DNA of 64,000 nucleotides, from assembly GCF_003597395.2 (NCBI RefSeq), contig NC_133790.1, forward strand, positions 18,190,662-18,254,661. Direction: 5' to 3'. This DNA comes from Chelonoidis abingdonii (taxonomy: Eukaryota; Chordata; Testudines; Testudinidae). The translations under genes were made by a program, and so were the position numbers. Under the pieces are notes generated by a model. The model did no database searches. It had not been told where the DNA came from and worked only from the letters and a program-made list of their open reading frames with translations. Positions 48,581 to 60,796 of the stretch are shown here, piece by piece; the stretch's first letter is position 1; every line of letters starts with the position of its first letter.

Positions 48581-51500
48581 CTGTAAGAAAGAGAAAAATA
48601 TAATCTTTAAAATAAAACAGTTTCAGAAGTGATGTGTTACAAATCATTGAAAATAATATAGTGTTGTCTTTAAAGAAATTAAGGTTCATACAGAAATTAC
48701 TTTTATTGCACATGACAACTTTTAACCACATCTGTATGTAGTATGAAAATAATGGAAGATTTTGTACCAGCAAAGAATGAGGAAACAAATAAAAAAGCTA
48801 TATCATAAAGGCTTCAATTTGAAAAACACAATTTTTTCTCCAAACTTCCCATTTTCCATCTTACTTTTTTTTAAAAATTGAAAGGGTGCATAATGGCTAG
48901 AAATCCCCTTAAATGTCCATAAAAATGCATTTAACCAAGTTCTATGGAGTGGGCCAAGTTACAATTTTTGTTAGAGTCCATAGACTGGCCTATGTCAGGG
49001 CCATATGCTACACTTGACCCAAAGGAAATGTCTCACTGATGTCAATGGGAGTTTCCCATCAAAAGTGTAGAATATGACCCTTAAAGGGTAGACAAGCCCA
49101 GCAGAAGCATGTTTCCTTCCCCAGTCATTCCGGAGTAGGGACTGTCAGAGGCTGAGCTCACACACTGATCCAGAAAAGAAACAACATAGCAGTATTCTGC
49201 CACTTAGGCCTTGTCTGCCCTAGAGAAATTTATCAGGCTAATCTCCATGTTATTCCCCAAGCATGCCTGTCACAGAGGAAATTCCTTCATAAAAACTATG
49301 TTAAGATTGAATGGTTAAGCACTCAAAAGTCTAAAATTATCAGAATTAAGGTTGCATGCACAACCCTTAACTTTGTCCCCTCGTGCGCAGGCATTACAAT
49401 TCAGTTTTCGTTATGGAGTTACATGCCATTTCTCAATCATCATGCGATTTTGCAGTTTTTTCTACAGCCTTGTAAAGTACCTTACATGATACACACACAC
49501 ACTTCATTGTTTCCTTTTGATATATAAAGTAGTAGACTACACTGTACATTTGTATATCTGTTTGTAGGGAAAAAAACGTATGCAACATTGTATTATTTGA
49601 GAAACAGTATAAAACCCTACAAAGATTGTAGACGCACTAAGAGGCATGCAAACTTAACAGGTTTTTGGATGTAATATATATTAGATACAGCTTTATGGTC
49701 AGGTCACCTACTACTGAAATGCAGCCACGCTGGTCAAAGAATGAGAGAGTGAGTATAACAGCTACAGCAACACTATTGCTCTGTTTAGATAAGAAACTGA
49801 AGACTATCATATCCAAATGAAAATACAGAGGGAATTTAGAATTGAGACTGTAATTATCCAGGTTGGATGTTATTATCCCCATGTCCTGACCAAATTCCAT
49901 TTTCTTGGGAAAAGGGCCACAACGACTACCGTACTCAGGATCTTGATTTTAAATCTCATAAAAAAACAGTACTTCCAAAAGTACAGTGCACACATTCCTC
50001 TGATACTACTGTGGGGCATCTGTTCAGCACTCATTCTGTATCACCAGCACAACTTTCTGGGTACTCTGTGTTTTCTTGGGGGTCTAGCCAAAAAACAACC
50101 AACCCATCTCACCACTTTCTATTTCAAATGCAGAAATAATTCTTTGACCTTGTCTTTGCTCATATAAACCCATAGCACATAACACATACCAAATTCACCC
50201 CCGCCCACTAACTTCAACAATATTCCATATACAATTCCTATCCCTATCCCTCCAAGCAGGAAAAGAGAGAAAGAAGGAAAGAACCACATGACAGATGTTA
50301 TTCAGATCACTTATTACACTTTGGGATAGTGCTCAGATACCATGGCGCTAATGCACTATAAAAACTTGAATAGAATAGATCCAACACTATATAGTTCACA
50401 AAATTACAGCCCAAGATGGTATGGCTACAATCATCTCCCCCCCGCCAACCCCGCCCCCCCAAACATTCTCATGAAAGGTTTTACCTGAAAACTTGAGTAC
50501 TTTTTATTATTCCTTGAAAACTGTTTTATGGCAACCCAACATTCAATGTACAATGAAAGTATTCAAAATGCTCAGATGGAAATGTGTTTCTCCACTTTTT
50601 AAAATTTCTAATTCAATTACGTTATCAGGTATTATGGGCCATCTTGAGAAATATGGATAGGGATAAATATTGTGAATGGTAGAGATTTCATTAGTTATTG
50701 AAGCAAGCTGGATATTCTTGTTAAATTATTCTCATTTTCCCTTACATATATTACTTCAAAAGAAAATGAATCATAATTATGCAGAAGAGGCAGTGCAATC
50801 TGTTTGTAGATTAAGCGAGGGATTTTTAAGAATACTCAGCACTGACTTAACTCTGCTCTGACTGAATCAATGGTAAAAAAACTTCCACTAAACTCAGTGA
50901 GAGCAGAATTAGGTCAGAGTACTTTTGAAAAATCCCACTGTAAATATTTTCTTTGAAAGACTACATTCATGTAGATATAATATATAAAGGGACTTCCCAT
51001 TACACAGGATCTTTTCACAGAAATTTGCAGTACAGATTTTTTACTTTTTATAACCTGAAACCATTTGAATTATAGGCATAATTGACACAATGTCTCCCAG
51101 CCCCTCCTCCAACCCTAATAACGCATAGCATTTCCTGTATCATTAAGGCTTAAGACAGAGTTTGTCATGAAAGATCTAAATGATGTGCGGTAACTTTAAG
51201 ACACTTTTTCCTTACAAATTGTTATGCACTCGATCTAAAGTTGTCACCTCTCTATACTGCGAAAGAGAAGAAGCCAATGACTAAGTCAACGTAGTATATG
51301 TATGTTACAGAGTCTGAAGGACACAAAGCATTGATACTAATATCAGCTTTGAAATAATCATGTCTCATACACCCGGTTAAAATACAGTTAGCAAACTAGG
51401 GTGCCAGTCAAAGGAAAAGGTAAATGTGAATTACATCATTTTGGCCAGGAATGGCCAGTGATTTGGGATGCAATTGTGGCCACCTAGCAATATGAAAGGA

Positions 51501-54289
51501 GAAATCTGCCACTTTGGAACACTGGACAGTAGGCAGGAGGCCTGTTTATACCTGCTCCCATGGTTGCAGGGACAGATTACAGAGCACATTAGAGAGGCAA
51601 GGATGAGAAGCCATGTCAGAAAACAATCCAAACTGAAGTAGATGTAAAACTAATCACCACAAAATACTGAAAGCAAATTAAATTTTAAAAATGCTGTTTT
51701 ATAATATAAGGTGACTTTGGTAACAAAGATTTGCTTACAAAACAAAAATCCTCTTTTCCTTAGCAACTTTTTGCCATTTATTTAGATTTATACTGTCAAT
51801 CAAAAGGAGCACCAAAGCAACTCTTTTTAAAAACATACACTACATACAAGGAATAAAAAGACTCATTTTATACCAGAACACACATAGCAAAGATATGTTC
51901 CTCCCCACTAGCCAGCATCACAAATCTCACCACTCCCCGCCAGAGGGAGAGAGGATGGGCCTTGGAGCACACAATGAAGGTTAGCAAACTCAAACCATTA
52001 CATACCATGGGGAGGAGTGTTCCAAAAAGGTCTGGGGGGCCTAACAGAGCTCTCCCTCTTTTATACCAATTGGACTCCAACTTACTAGGTACCTCTGCTG
52101 ACCACACCTACAGCAGTATAGAAACAGAGAGGGGTGGCCTCTTTGTAATGGGGCATGATGGTCCCAGGCCACTCAGAGCTTTTTAAGTTAAAACCAATAC
52201 CCTTCAACACAGAAACAAAAAGTAATTAGTGAAGATAAAAGAGTATAATGTATTCACAAAAAAGAAACAATGCTTAAGAAATGGTTGCCAAATACTGTAC
52301 CAGCCCTATTTAAAGTGCATTCCAGTACTCCAGTCCTAAGGTGACAGAAAGCATGGATAATAGTGGCAAGATCCACATCCAAAAAAACAAACAAACAAAC
52401 AGTCATAAGCCCAGCTGTAAGTAGATTTAAAAAAAAATAACTATCTGGCTATTGCTGCTGTTTGATCTTCTAGAAGCAGCTGCAAGTCTAACACCAAGTC
52501 AACCCACAGCAGTCACAAAGCCTTAGTCTGAGGGGGAAGACTATTATAAATCACACCATGCAAAATAGTAATTTTAAAATTACCATGAAAACTTTTAAGA
52601 GCTAAGTACATTTCAAAAAAATTCTCACATTAAAAAGGGAAAGGATTGCATGCATTTTCCATCATTTTAAAAATTGCAGTTGTGCTTACAATTTTGTGAT
52701 TTACAATTGTGTGGAAAGTTCAACAAGAAATGCACAATGGATAATAATTCTTTAGAAGGGTAGCTTTGTCTTTTAAAATTAGTTATTTTCTTTGCTTCCC
52801 CATAGTTGCCACTGTACTCTAACACACATAAGTACCACCTCAAGACATTGGAATATTTAACCTTATTGATGCAGCACTGATACTAAGATGCTCTACCTCT
52901 GTACTTAGCTTCACAGTGAAACTGACTAGAAAGGTTGTATGATTTGAGTCATTCTGATCACACCTCCTCCCATTCCTGGCTGTCTCTTCAGCATTCATGC
53001 ATGTTTTAATATCCCCTATCCTTCAAAAATGACCCTTGACTTCAGTAAGGACAGTCCTGTCTCCCATCAGTAAGCTTCTTGAATCATGTGTACAACTGTT
53101 GCTTCTACTTCTCTGCTGGATTCTGTTTCTACTTAGCTTTCATTCTTTATGCATCATCAAAAAACTGTCCTCACCAAGGCCTCCAATGACTCACCATAGC
53201 CACATTTCAGGACCTTTTCTCTAACCGCCATGATCTTTTCACCTTCTTTAACAGGTTGCCTCATTCCCTCATCAACTCTCTTCCTCCCTGGTTCCTTTCT
53301 TCCCTCCAACCCCACTGTATTTCAGTGGTCCCTCTTCCTTCCATCTCCATCAATGTTTCTCAAGGCTGTATCTTTGGTCCCTTTCTCTTTTCCTTGTAAT
53401 CTAATGGCAGAACTTCTATTATCACCATTTTAGTCTGTTTCCAAAAATCACCTCTTAATTATCACCTACTGTATTTCTGACATAGGATGCTGTATTGCTC
53501 TGTCACAGCTTAAGCTCAATATGGTGAAAACTAAGCTCTGCATCTTTCCTCTCAGAAACTTTATTATTCCTTCCTTCACGCTGCTCCCTGTACCTTGCAC
53601 TCATTTCTGTACCAGTCATCTCACATGTCATTCTAATCACAAAAGAAATGAGTTTTTAAAGAGAGAAGTCCACACACATTAATCCATGATGGTAAAACAT
53701 GGTAAGTGGTTTGGGTTTTTTGGGGGGTGTTCTAGTTAGCCCCATCTTCCAAATCTTCTAATACATTTGTACTGGATATGTCTAGGCTAGATTTCTCAAG
53801 GCAGGACCATGTCCCCCTTCCTCTTAGATATGAGGGTGAGGCACAACTGACAGCAAGAGGGTGGATGGCAGCATAGCCATACTGGCCATGCTGAGGGCAG
53901 GCATCCCCAGAGATGCTCCCCAAAGTTTAATGAGTGTTCTGGTGTTGGGACTCTATTACCACAGAGATTCTCAGACTCTTTAATTTGAAGTAGCCTCTAC
54001 CCTCCATTATGCAAAAACCCTCTGTGTGGTAGTGATAACTCAGAAGTTTTTGAGCCTCTTCATTTTTCTATAGGAGGGGACCTAGGCATAATCTCCAACT
54101 GTGGGTTTCATAAATTCTGCTAATTTATCCTATATACTCAATCATGTGTCAGTCATTTTAAGGCTAAATTTCATAAGACTTTAGGAAGAAAGGTACAACT
54201 TATCTACTTAAGTATTATTGCATCAAAGTCAAACAAATAAACTAACGCTTGTATTTAAAGAATCTTCATTTATTGATAATATCTAGCAC
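48581..54289 (-). other. YPEL1: YPEL1 upstream intron, low-repeat part
   Basis: By gene structure this is intron. No exon matching the N-terminal Yippee half was found. A dispersed GTCAATGGGAGTTTCCC phrase occurs at 49040-49056 and a C-rich stretch at 50438-50460. A possible old LINE or SINE piece lies at 52020-52200. Several minus- and plus-strand frames of 60-116 codons lack motifs. Confidence 0.45.
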
Positions 54290-54490
54290 TTACATTGCAT
54301 TACAGCTTCAAAACAGCATGCAAACATTATGTAATTAAGCTTCACAATACCATGTTTGGCAGGTAAGACATTATTTTATGGGTGAGGAAAGAGATTTCAT
54401 TACTTACCCAAGCCACTCAGAAAGACAATGGCAAAGCTGGGATTGAAACACATCAAATTACTAACTTCTAGTTCCATGGCAAATTAACTA
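54290..54490 (-). repeat. MIR-like SINE fragment, antisense
   Basis: TTATTTTATGGGTGAGGAAA, CATTACTTACCCAAGCCACTC and GCAAAGCTGGGATTGAAACA follow the antisense MIR order, with about 20-25% divergence by eye. Confidence 0.65.
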
Positions 54491-55062
54491 AACTAGATCA
54501 TCTTTTCCATAAAACAGATTTTGCCGAAATTATTTTAAAAAATAACTAATCTAGATTTAAACTGAAGGGGTGAAACAAGCAATTTTATATAAATGTTATT
54601 CAGGAAATTTTACCTATTCAGGAACTCACTCTTAAAATTCCTTCTCTTTTCTTTCCTCCTTATAGCAGAGAAGTTCAGACAACTGAGATAAGCAGTTGCC
54701 AACCTCTTCATCCTATGGAAGCTGTCTTTCTGCCATCACCCTCAACCTGACTGCAATTAGGCCCTTTTCCCAGATGATGTAGCAGCTTTCTTGAGATCAA
54801 GACATGGCAACATTATGAACTACCAACGTGGAGTGCTGTACCACAGACATAACTTGATTCTTGATGTTTGACTAGTTTTTAATACCCGAAGAATGGGAGT
54901 TCCATGGTCCCTTAAAAGAGGAACTATCTTACAATTGATTTATTTCCCAAAAGTAACAGACTCAAACTACCATATATTTAAGAAATATTCTGCTACAAAA
55001 CTGTAAGCCCCATCAAAGTACTTTGATATATTTTGAAAGCAGAGTTCCAGAAAATGAAGTTT

Positions 55063-55425
55063 ACTTACCTATAACTGGAGTTCATCGAAAAGGATTCTGC
55101 ATATTCCCACTCATTGGATGTGCCAGAACATGCAGCTCTGACAGTAACATTTTCTCACAGCAATGCCTATGGGAGCACTCATGTGCCCCTCCCTACTCTC
55201 CCTTCTCCCTGAAAATTGTGATGGCAAGGTTATAAAAAGGGGTGTGTGGCACTCCTGGTTGCTTCTGTTCCTTCCACTTTTTTCTCAGGCCTAAGATTTC
55301 ATTAGGACTATGAGGAAGAAGGGAAGATGGGGTGGGAGCATGAATGTGCAGAGTCCATCTTGACAAATTCTGATTATAGGTAAGTACCTTCTTCCTTTTG
55401 TTTACTGCCACTCATGGGATAGTTT
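55063..55425. repeat. DIRS terminal repeat plus probable internal complementary region
   Basis: The terminal repeat runs from 55063 to about 55290 and contains GTTATAAAAAGG at about 55230-55241. Beyond it, on the reverse strand, 55388 back to about 55340 repeats ACTTACCTATAA and a TCTGCACATTC phrase. That makes an inverted copy of the element's outer end. A further CACTCATGGGAT lies at 55411-55422. DIRS elements carry such an internal complementary region next to one end, used to circularise the cDNA. Confidence 0.6.
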
Positions 55426-55479
55426 GATAAGCAGTACCTCATGTAAAGAAGGTACAGCTCAGAGTCCTGATTAAGATTT

Positions 55480-57840
55480 GAATTATTGCTCTAGCAAACT
55501 AAGGGCTTGATTTGGACACTAGGTATAGAGAGTAGTATTTTGTAAATGTGCGTATAGAGGTCCAAGTAGCAGCTCTACAGACTTCTAAAATAGGAAAATG
55601 TTTAAAGTAGGCTTGTCAAGCGATCAAAAAATTGTGATTAATCATGCTATTAAACAATAATAGAATACCATTTATTTACATATTTTGGATGTTTTCTACA
55701 TTTTCAATTATAGTTATTTCAATAACAGAATACAAAAGTGTAGTGCTCACTTTACATTTATTTTTTATTATAAATATTTGAACTGTAAAAATGGAAATAG
55801 TATTTTCCAGTTCACCTAATACAAGTACTATAGTGCAATCTCTTTATAATGAAAGTTGAACTTACAAATGTAGAATTATGTACAAAAATAACTGAATTCA
55901 AAATAAAACAAGGTAAAACTTTAGAGCCTACAAATTCACTCAGTCCTACTTCTTGTTCAGCCAATCGCTCAGACAAACAAGTTTGTTTGCATTTACAGGA
56001 GATAGATAATGCTTTCCGCTTCTTGTTTACAATGTCACCTGAAAGTGAGAATAGGTGTTCGCATGGCACTGTTGTAGCTGGTGTCTCAAGATATTTATGT
56101 GCCAGATGCGCTAAATATTTGTATGCTTTAACCACCATTCCAGAGGACATACATCAATGCTGATGACAGGCTTTGCTCAATAACAATCCAAAGCAGTGTG
56201 GATCAACACATGTTCATTTCTTTTCATCTGGGTAAGATGCCACCAGCATTTTCTTGTATGATTGCTCGGGTTTTGTAGTTTCCGCACTGGAGTCTTGCTC
56301 GTTTAAGACTTCTGAAAGCATGCTCCACACCTCATCCCTCTCAGATATTGGAAGGCACTTCAGATTCTAAAACCTTGGGCTGAGTGATGTAGCTATCTTC
56401 AGAAATCTCACATTGGTACCTTCTTCGCATTTTGTCAAATCTGCAGTGAAAATGTTCTTAAAACGGACATGTGCTGGGTCATCATCTCAGACTACTGTAA
56501 CATGAAATATATGGCAGAATGTGGGTAAAACAGAGCAGGAGACATACAATTCTCCCCCAAGGAGTTCAGTCACAAATTTAATTAATCATCAGCATGGAAG
56601 CATGTCTTCTGGAATGATGACCAAAGCATGAAGGGGCATACAAATGTTTAGCATATCTGGCATGCAAATACCTTGCAATATCGGCTACAAAAGTGCCATG
56701 CAAATGCTTGTTCTCACTTTCAGGTGACACTGTAAATAAGAAGCAGGCAGCATTATCTTCCGTAAACAAACTTGTTTGTCTTAGCAATTGGCTGAACAAG
56801 AAATAGGACTGAGTGGACATTTTTTTTGAGTTAACCGCGTGAGTTAACTGATTAATTGACAGCCCTAGTCTAAAGACATGCTGTGGAGTTGCCATTGATA
56901 TAACAGAGCATGACTTAACCCCTACAGGTTGTGGAATAAATGCTACTTTATCTAGAGAGTGTCTGTGCAGTGACTGTAAGTCCCTTATAGTTGTCTGCAT
57001 ATGAAATAGAGAGATTAGGAGACTTGCAACATTCCTTGGTTTTGTTAGGACAGTGAGTGAGCCAAATCTCCTTTAACATTCAAAGTATGCAGCTTTGACT
57101 CATCCGTAAGAGCATGAGGTCTTGGGAAAATACTTGTAGATTAATAGTTTGATTAAGATGAAGTCAGATACCATCCTGGGGAGGAATCTAGGATTAGGAT
57201 GAAGCAGTACTTTATATTTGTGAAAGACATTGAATGAAGGATTAGCCATGAAGCATGTAGTTCAGTCATTCATCTAGCCCACACGATGACTATGATGAAA
57301 GCAGTTTTAATAGACAGATGAAAAAAAGAACACTCTCAAAGAGAGATTTCATTAGCTCCATAAAGGACTAAATTGAGATCTTATGATGGTACGGAACCCT
57401 TTATCAGAGGATACATATTGACAAGTCCTTTCATAAATTTCTTTCCGGTATCATGCACAAAGACTTAACTTATTTACCAATGCATGGTGGGCAGCAACAG
57501 CTGCTAGGTAGATTTTCAAAGAGGATATAGACATTTCTAATAGCTTTAACTGAAGTAAGTATTCAAGAATAGACTGAACTGGTACAAATGGTGGATCTAT
57601 AAATGTATCACTTGCCCACTTTACAAGGCCTACTCCATTTGAGATTGTAGCACTTTCGAGATTTATTGTAGAAAACAGTCAACAATATTTGCTGCACTTT
57701 TAATAGGCAAGACTTCAAGATTATGTCCAGATACCCCCACACAGCGAAGAGCTTGTCTAACACTGATTTCTTTAATGACCATTCATTCAGCTCTATTACA
57801 TCCCTGCTATAAGGATCCGGGCTATGGAGCATGGGTTGAG
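55480..57840 (-). pseudogene. DIRS tyrosine recombinase remnant, split by a hAT insertion
   Basis: On the minus strand, 57832-57608 encodes a leader-like segment (SVLDKLFAVWGYLDI). The stretch from 57000 gives LHRHSLDKVAFIPQPVGV, where an H-x-x-R box of the HSTRG type is expected but lost. After the hAT element, 55599-55510 gives EVCRAATWTSIRTFTKYYSL. This is the characteristic C-terminal block of DIRS recombinases, with the region of the nucleophilic tyrosine. Many stops and frameshifts occur in the middle. Taking out 55608-56867 and one copy of its duplication leaves the two pieces in the same frame, so the hAT landed in a still-readable gene or very near it. The intact enzyme would integrate circular cDNA. 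Confidence 0.75.
55608..56867 (-). mobile_element. hAT element with inverted transposase arms (foldback), 8-bp duplication
   Basis: The ends are TAGGCTTGTCAAGCGATCAA on the left, and TAGGGCTGTCAATTAATCAG on the right read on the minus strand. GTTTAAAG (55600-55607) and GTCTAAAG (56868-56875) form an 8-bp target duplication with one mismatch. A left arm at 55935-56167 is repeated in inverted orientation at 56586-56818, with about 80% identity by eye. Both arms encode the same hAT dimerisation segment: on minus in the left arm (VPCEHLFSLSGDIVNKKRKA), and on plus in the right arm (VPCKCLFSLSGDTVNKKQAA). The 418-bp middle encodes further transposase-like sequence on minus, with stops. The element is non-autonomous and cannot make a full transposase. 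Confidence 0.88.
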
Positions 57841-58180
57841 GGTGGGATCTGAGTTGCAGGGGACTCAGTGTAGTCTGAGTTCAGTCTAGAGGGTCAAGAC
57901 CAGAAGAAGCAGCCCATACTGTCATGCCAGAGGATCAGGTTGGAGTCAAGGGCTCCAATCCGATGCAGCTCATTGACAAATTAGTCAGCCAAGGTAGGGT
58001 TAGTGGAATAGAGGCCAGGAGAGGTGTCAGGAGCAGAGTGGGGGCTAGGAAACCATGAACTGGGACCAGGAGCAAGGCAAGGTACCAGGAGCAAGGCAGC
58101 AGGGTCTGTTTCTAGCGGCAAGCTGGGGATCTGCCTAACTGCACAGACAGCTTCCAGGTGATTTCCCTAGGCTCTAAATA
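57841..58180. other. Unassigned insert or DIRS-derived stretch
   Basis: About 340 bp with no DIRS-like coding. It has repeated ACCAGGAGCAAGGCA phrases near 58067-58103. It may be another transposon piece lying between the recombinase remnant and the Tigger-like MITE. Confidence 0.35.
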
Positions 58181-58955
58181 CAGTAGAACCTCAGAGTTAC
58201 GGACACCTCAGGAATGAAAGTTGTTCGTCACTCTGAACAAGTCATTATGGGATGCTCCTCAGGGCAGACTGCTCAGAGCTGGACTAACAGCTGTGCCAGC
58301 AAACTTTAGTATCTTCCCCTCCTCCCTATCTGTGCCTGCCTAGCAAGTGGGGATGGGGACAGGCAGCTGGTTCTAGCCCCCTGGCTGGAAGGGTGATGAG
58401 TGAGGCATCCTGGGACATTGTGGTGTCAGTCGGCACACAGTGCAGGCTATAGCCCTTTAAAACTGAGCCACCCCTCCAGAGCGCAGTATATAGGCAGGAG
58501 CTCAAGCTCTGGCTCCAGCAGCTCACACTCCAGGCCAGGTTCCAGTAGCAGTTCCCGCCCCAGCACTGGCAGCTTCCTTGCAGCGTCAACAGCTGGGCTG
58601 GAGAAGCTTCTTTCCAGGACTCGGACTATCCCCTTGCCAGTGCAGGAAAGTGGCATAGACCCCAGTGCTGCTCCTGCTCTGCCTGCTCAGGGGCTCACAG
58701 CTGTGCCTATGAACTTCAGCATCTTCACCTCCTACCTGTAAGTGACTGCCCCACGCATGGCAAGTAGGGGGCGGGGAGTGAGGATAGGCAGCTCAGATGT
58801 GCCTACCTTTAAGATGCAATACGGGTAAAGTACAGTACTTGCTGGTTTGGAGGTTTTGTTTGTTTTTTTTTTGTCTCTGCTGCTGCCTGATTGCCATGTG
58901 TCCAGTTGACCGGTCAGTCCGTAATTCTGGTGTTCATATCTTTGAGGTTCTACTG
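58181..58955. mobile_element. Tigger/pogo-like MITE, TA-flanked
   Basis: The ends match in inverted orientation: CAGTAGAACCTCAGAGTTAC on the left, and CAGTAGAACCTCAAAGATAT on the right read on minus. TA lies just outside both ends (58179-58180 and 58956-58957), as expected for pogo/Tigger elements. The 775-bp interior has a GC-rich block at 58480-58700 with a serine-rich 113-codon plus-strand frame (58400-58741). That frame has no transposase similarity and probably is not a gene. Confidence 0.85.
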
Positions 58956-58959
58956 TAGT

Positions 58960-59607
58960 GTGAATGGGTTAATCAACATATTCATAAATGATCTGGAAAA
59001 AGGGGTAAAACAGTAAGAGGGCAAAATCAGCAGATGATACAAAAACTACATGACAGCAGTCAAAAAAGCAAACAGAATGTTAGGAAACATTAAGAAAGGG
59101 GTAGATAAGACAGAAAATATCATATTGCATCTATATAAATCCATGGTACACCCACATCTTGAATACTACATGCAGATGTGGTTGCCCCATCTTAAAAGAG
59201 ATATATTGGAATTGGAAGTTTCAGAAAAGGGCAACAAAAATGATTAGGGGTATGGAACACTTGCCATATCAGGCGAGATTAATAAGACTGGAACTTTTCA
59301 GCTTGGAAAAGAGATGACTAAGGTGGGATATGACAGAGGACTATAAAATCACAACTGGTACGGAGAAAGTAAATAAGGAAGTGTTATTTATGCTTTCTAG
59401 GGGGTCACCAAATGAAATGAATAGGCAGCAGGTTTAAATCAAACAAAAGGATGTATTTTTTCCACACAATGCACAGTCAATCTGTGGAACTCCTTGCCAG
59501 AGTTTGTTATAGAGTGGGTGGGTGAGATTCTGTGGCCTGCATTGTGCAGGAGGTCAGACTAGATGATCATAATGGTCCGTTCTGACTTTAAAGTCTATGA
59601 GTCTATG
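58960..59607 (+). mobile_element. CR1-like LINE 3' part
   Basis: FINDLEKGVKQ-like reverse transcriptase sequence lies at 58980-59010. ORF2 C-terminal sequence follows at 59050-59240 (LYKSMVHPHLEYYMQMWLP). The 3' end has GAGGTCAGACTAGATGATCA and AGTCTATGAGTCTATG at about 59550-59607. Internal deletions and frameshifts are present. Confidence 0.85.
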
Positions 59608-59880
59608 TTGTGAAGGCCAAGATAAGAGGGTTAAAAAAAAGAACTAGGTAAATTCATGGAGGATAGCTCCATCAATAGCTATTAGCCAAGATGGGCAAGG
59701 ATGGTGTCCCTAGCCTCTGTTTGCCAGAAGCTGGGAGTGGATGACAGGGGTTGGATCACTTGATGATTATCTGTTCTGTTCATTCCCTCTGGGGCACCTG
59801 ATATTGGCCACTGTCAGAAGACAGGATACTGGGCTAGATGGACCTTTGGTCTGACCCAGTATGGCTCTTCTTATGTAATC
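59608..59880 (+). mobile_element. Second CR1 3' end, different subfamily
   Basis: It carries TAAATTCATGGAGGATAGCT, then GGGCTAGATGGACCTTTGGT and CTGACCCAGTATGGCTCTTC, a CR1 3' UTR type distinct from the one just before it. It lies head to tail with that copy, and DIRS-like sequence resumes to its right. Confidence 0.8.
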
Positions 59881-60074
59881 AGGGAATGCAGTAGGGACCA
59901 GCTCATTATGGTCTCCATGGGTAGGACATCCAGCAGTGCTTGAGCACACAAGGGGCACAGACCATTGTTCCTCATTTCACCAGGGCTATCAAGTGGCAAT
60001 GTGGACCCAGGCTCCAGACCTATGGATCCTCATGATTGCTCAGTTGGCCCACCAGGCTGTTGTCTCAGGCACAG

Positions 60075-60320
60075 CTAGGAAGGGTCAATCTCTCCCTGTT
60101 TGTTCATGTAACATATTGCCCTTATATTGTCTATGAAGATCTGTACTGCCTTATTTTGGATCTGAGGTAGAAAAGATTTGAGGGCACAATAGATTGCTTT
60201 CAATTCAAAGATATTTATATGCAGTATCTTTTCCTGAGAATTCCAAGGGCTGGCTACAGTTGTTAATTTGCTGAAATATGCTGCTGTCCCTGGTTGGAAG
60301 CATCTGAGGCAATTTTCCAA
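60075..60320 (-). pseudogene. DIRS RNase H remnant
   Basis: The minus strand reads SPWNSQEKILHINIFELKAI then ALKSFLPQIQNKAVQIFIDN. This matches the RNase H domain of DIRS elements, including the Glu of FELKAI and the Asp of the IDN motif. It is a remnant in a broken copy, separated from the reverse transcriptase by degraded sequence. The segment is open for 81 codons. Confidence 0.75.
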
Positions 60321-60412
60321 TGGAGATGGTGGGTAAAGCTACCCCTCTTAGAATGTTGCATGAGTCCACCATGTCACGTCAAGAACAGAAATATCTTTTA
60401 TGGGATGGTCAA

Positions 60413-60745
60413 TCATGTATATATGCTGTCTGCATTTGGTCTGTAATTTAATGCTGCATTTGGTCTGTAATTTATTGTTAAAGACTTCTCATCCTGAGCT
60501 GAGAACGAAAAGTTATAAGTGATTGAAGCCAAAAGTCCCGTGAGAACTGTAAATAAAATAAATAAATACATACATACATACATACATCTTTTTTTCAGAG
60601 TAGGATTCTGGTGATGCACTGCTATAATGCATTGAAGCTTCAGAAATCTGTTTTCTGGCAGAAAGGCTCTGCCTACCCTAGAACTGATCCTAGAAAGTGA
60701 ATCCTTTGAGTAGGCAGCATTTTTTTTTAAAAAAGCTATTAACAT
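60413..60745 (-). pseudogene. DIRS linker between RT and RNase H, degraded
   Basis: The minus strand has SSRVGRAFLPENRFLKLQ, which resembles the connection segment after DIRS reverse transcriptase (an RAFLPE-type block). It then runs into a simple repeat at 60552-60588 and a degraded continuation (GLLASITYNFSFSAQDEK). Confidence 0.6.
60552..60588. repeat. AAAT/ACAT simple repeat
   Basis: AATAAAATAAATAAATACAT followed by several CATA units forms a microsatellite inside the DIRS remnant. Confidence 0.8.
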
Positions 60746-60796
60746 CTTGAGGAAGGAACAGGTATAAGCTATGTCCTTGGAAAGGCCTCCTTTTGA

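Noticed and set aside
58400..58741. 113-codon serine-rich plus-strand frame
   Set aside because: It lies wholly inside the Tigger-like MITE and has no similarity to a transposase.
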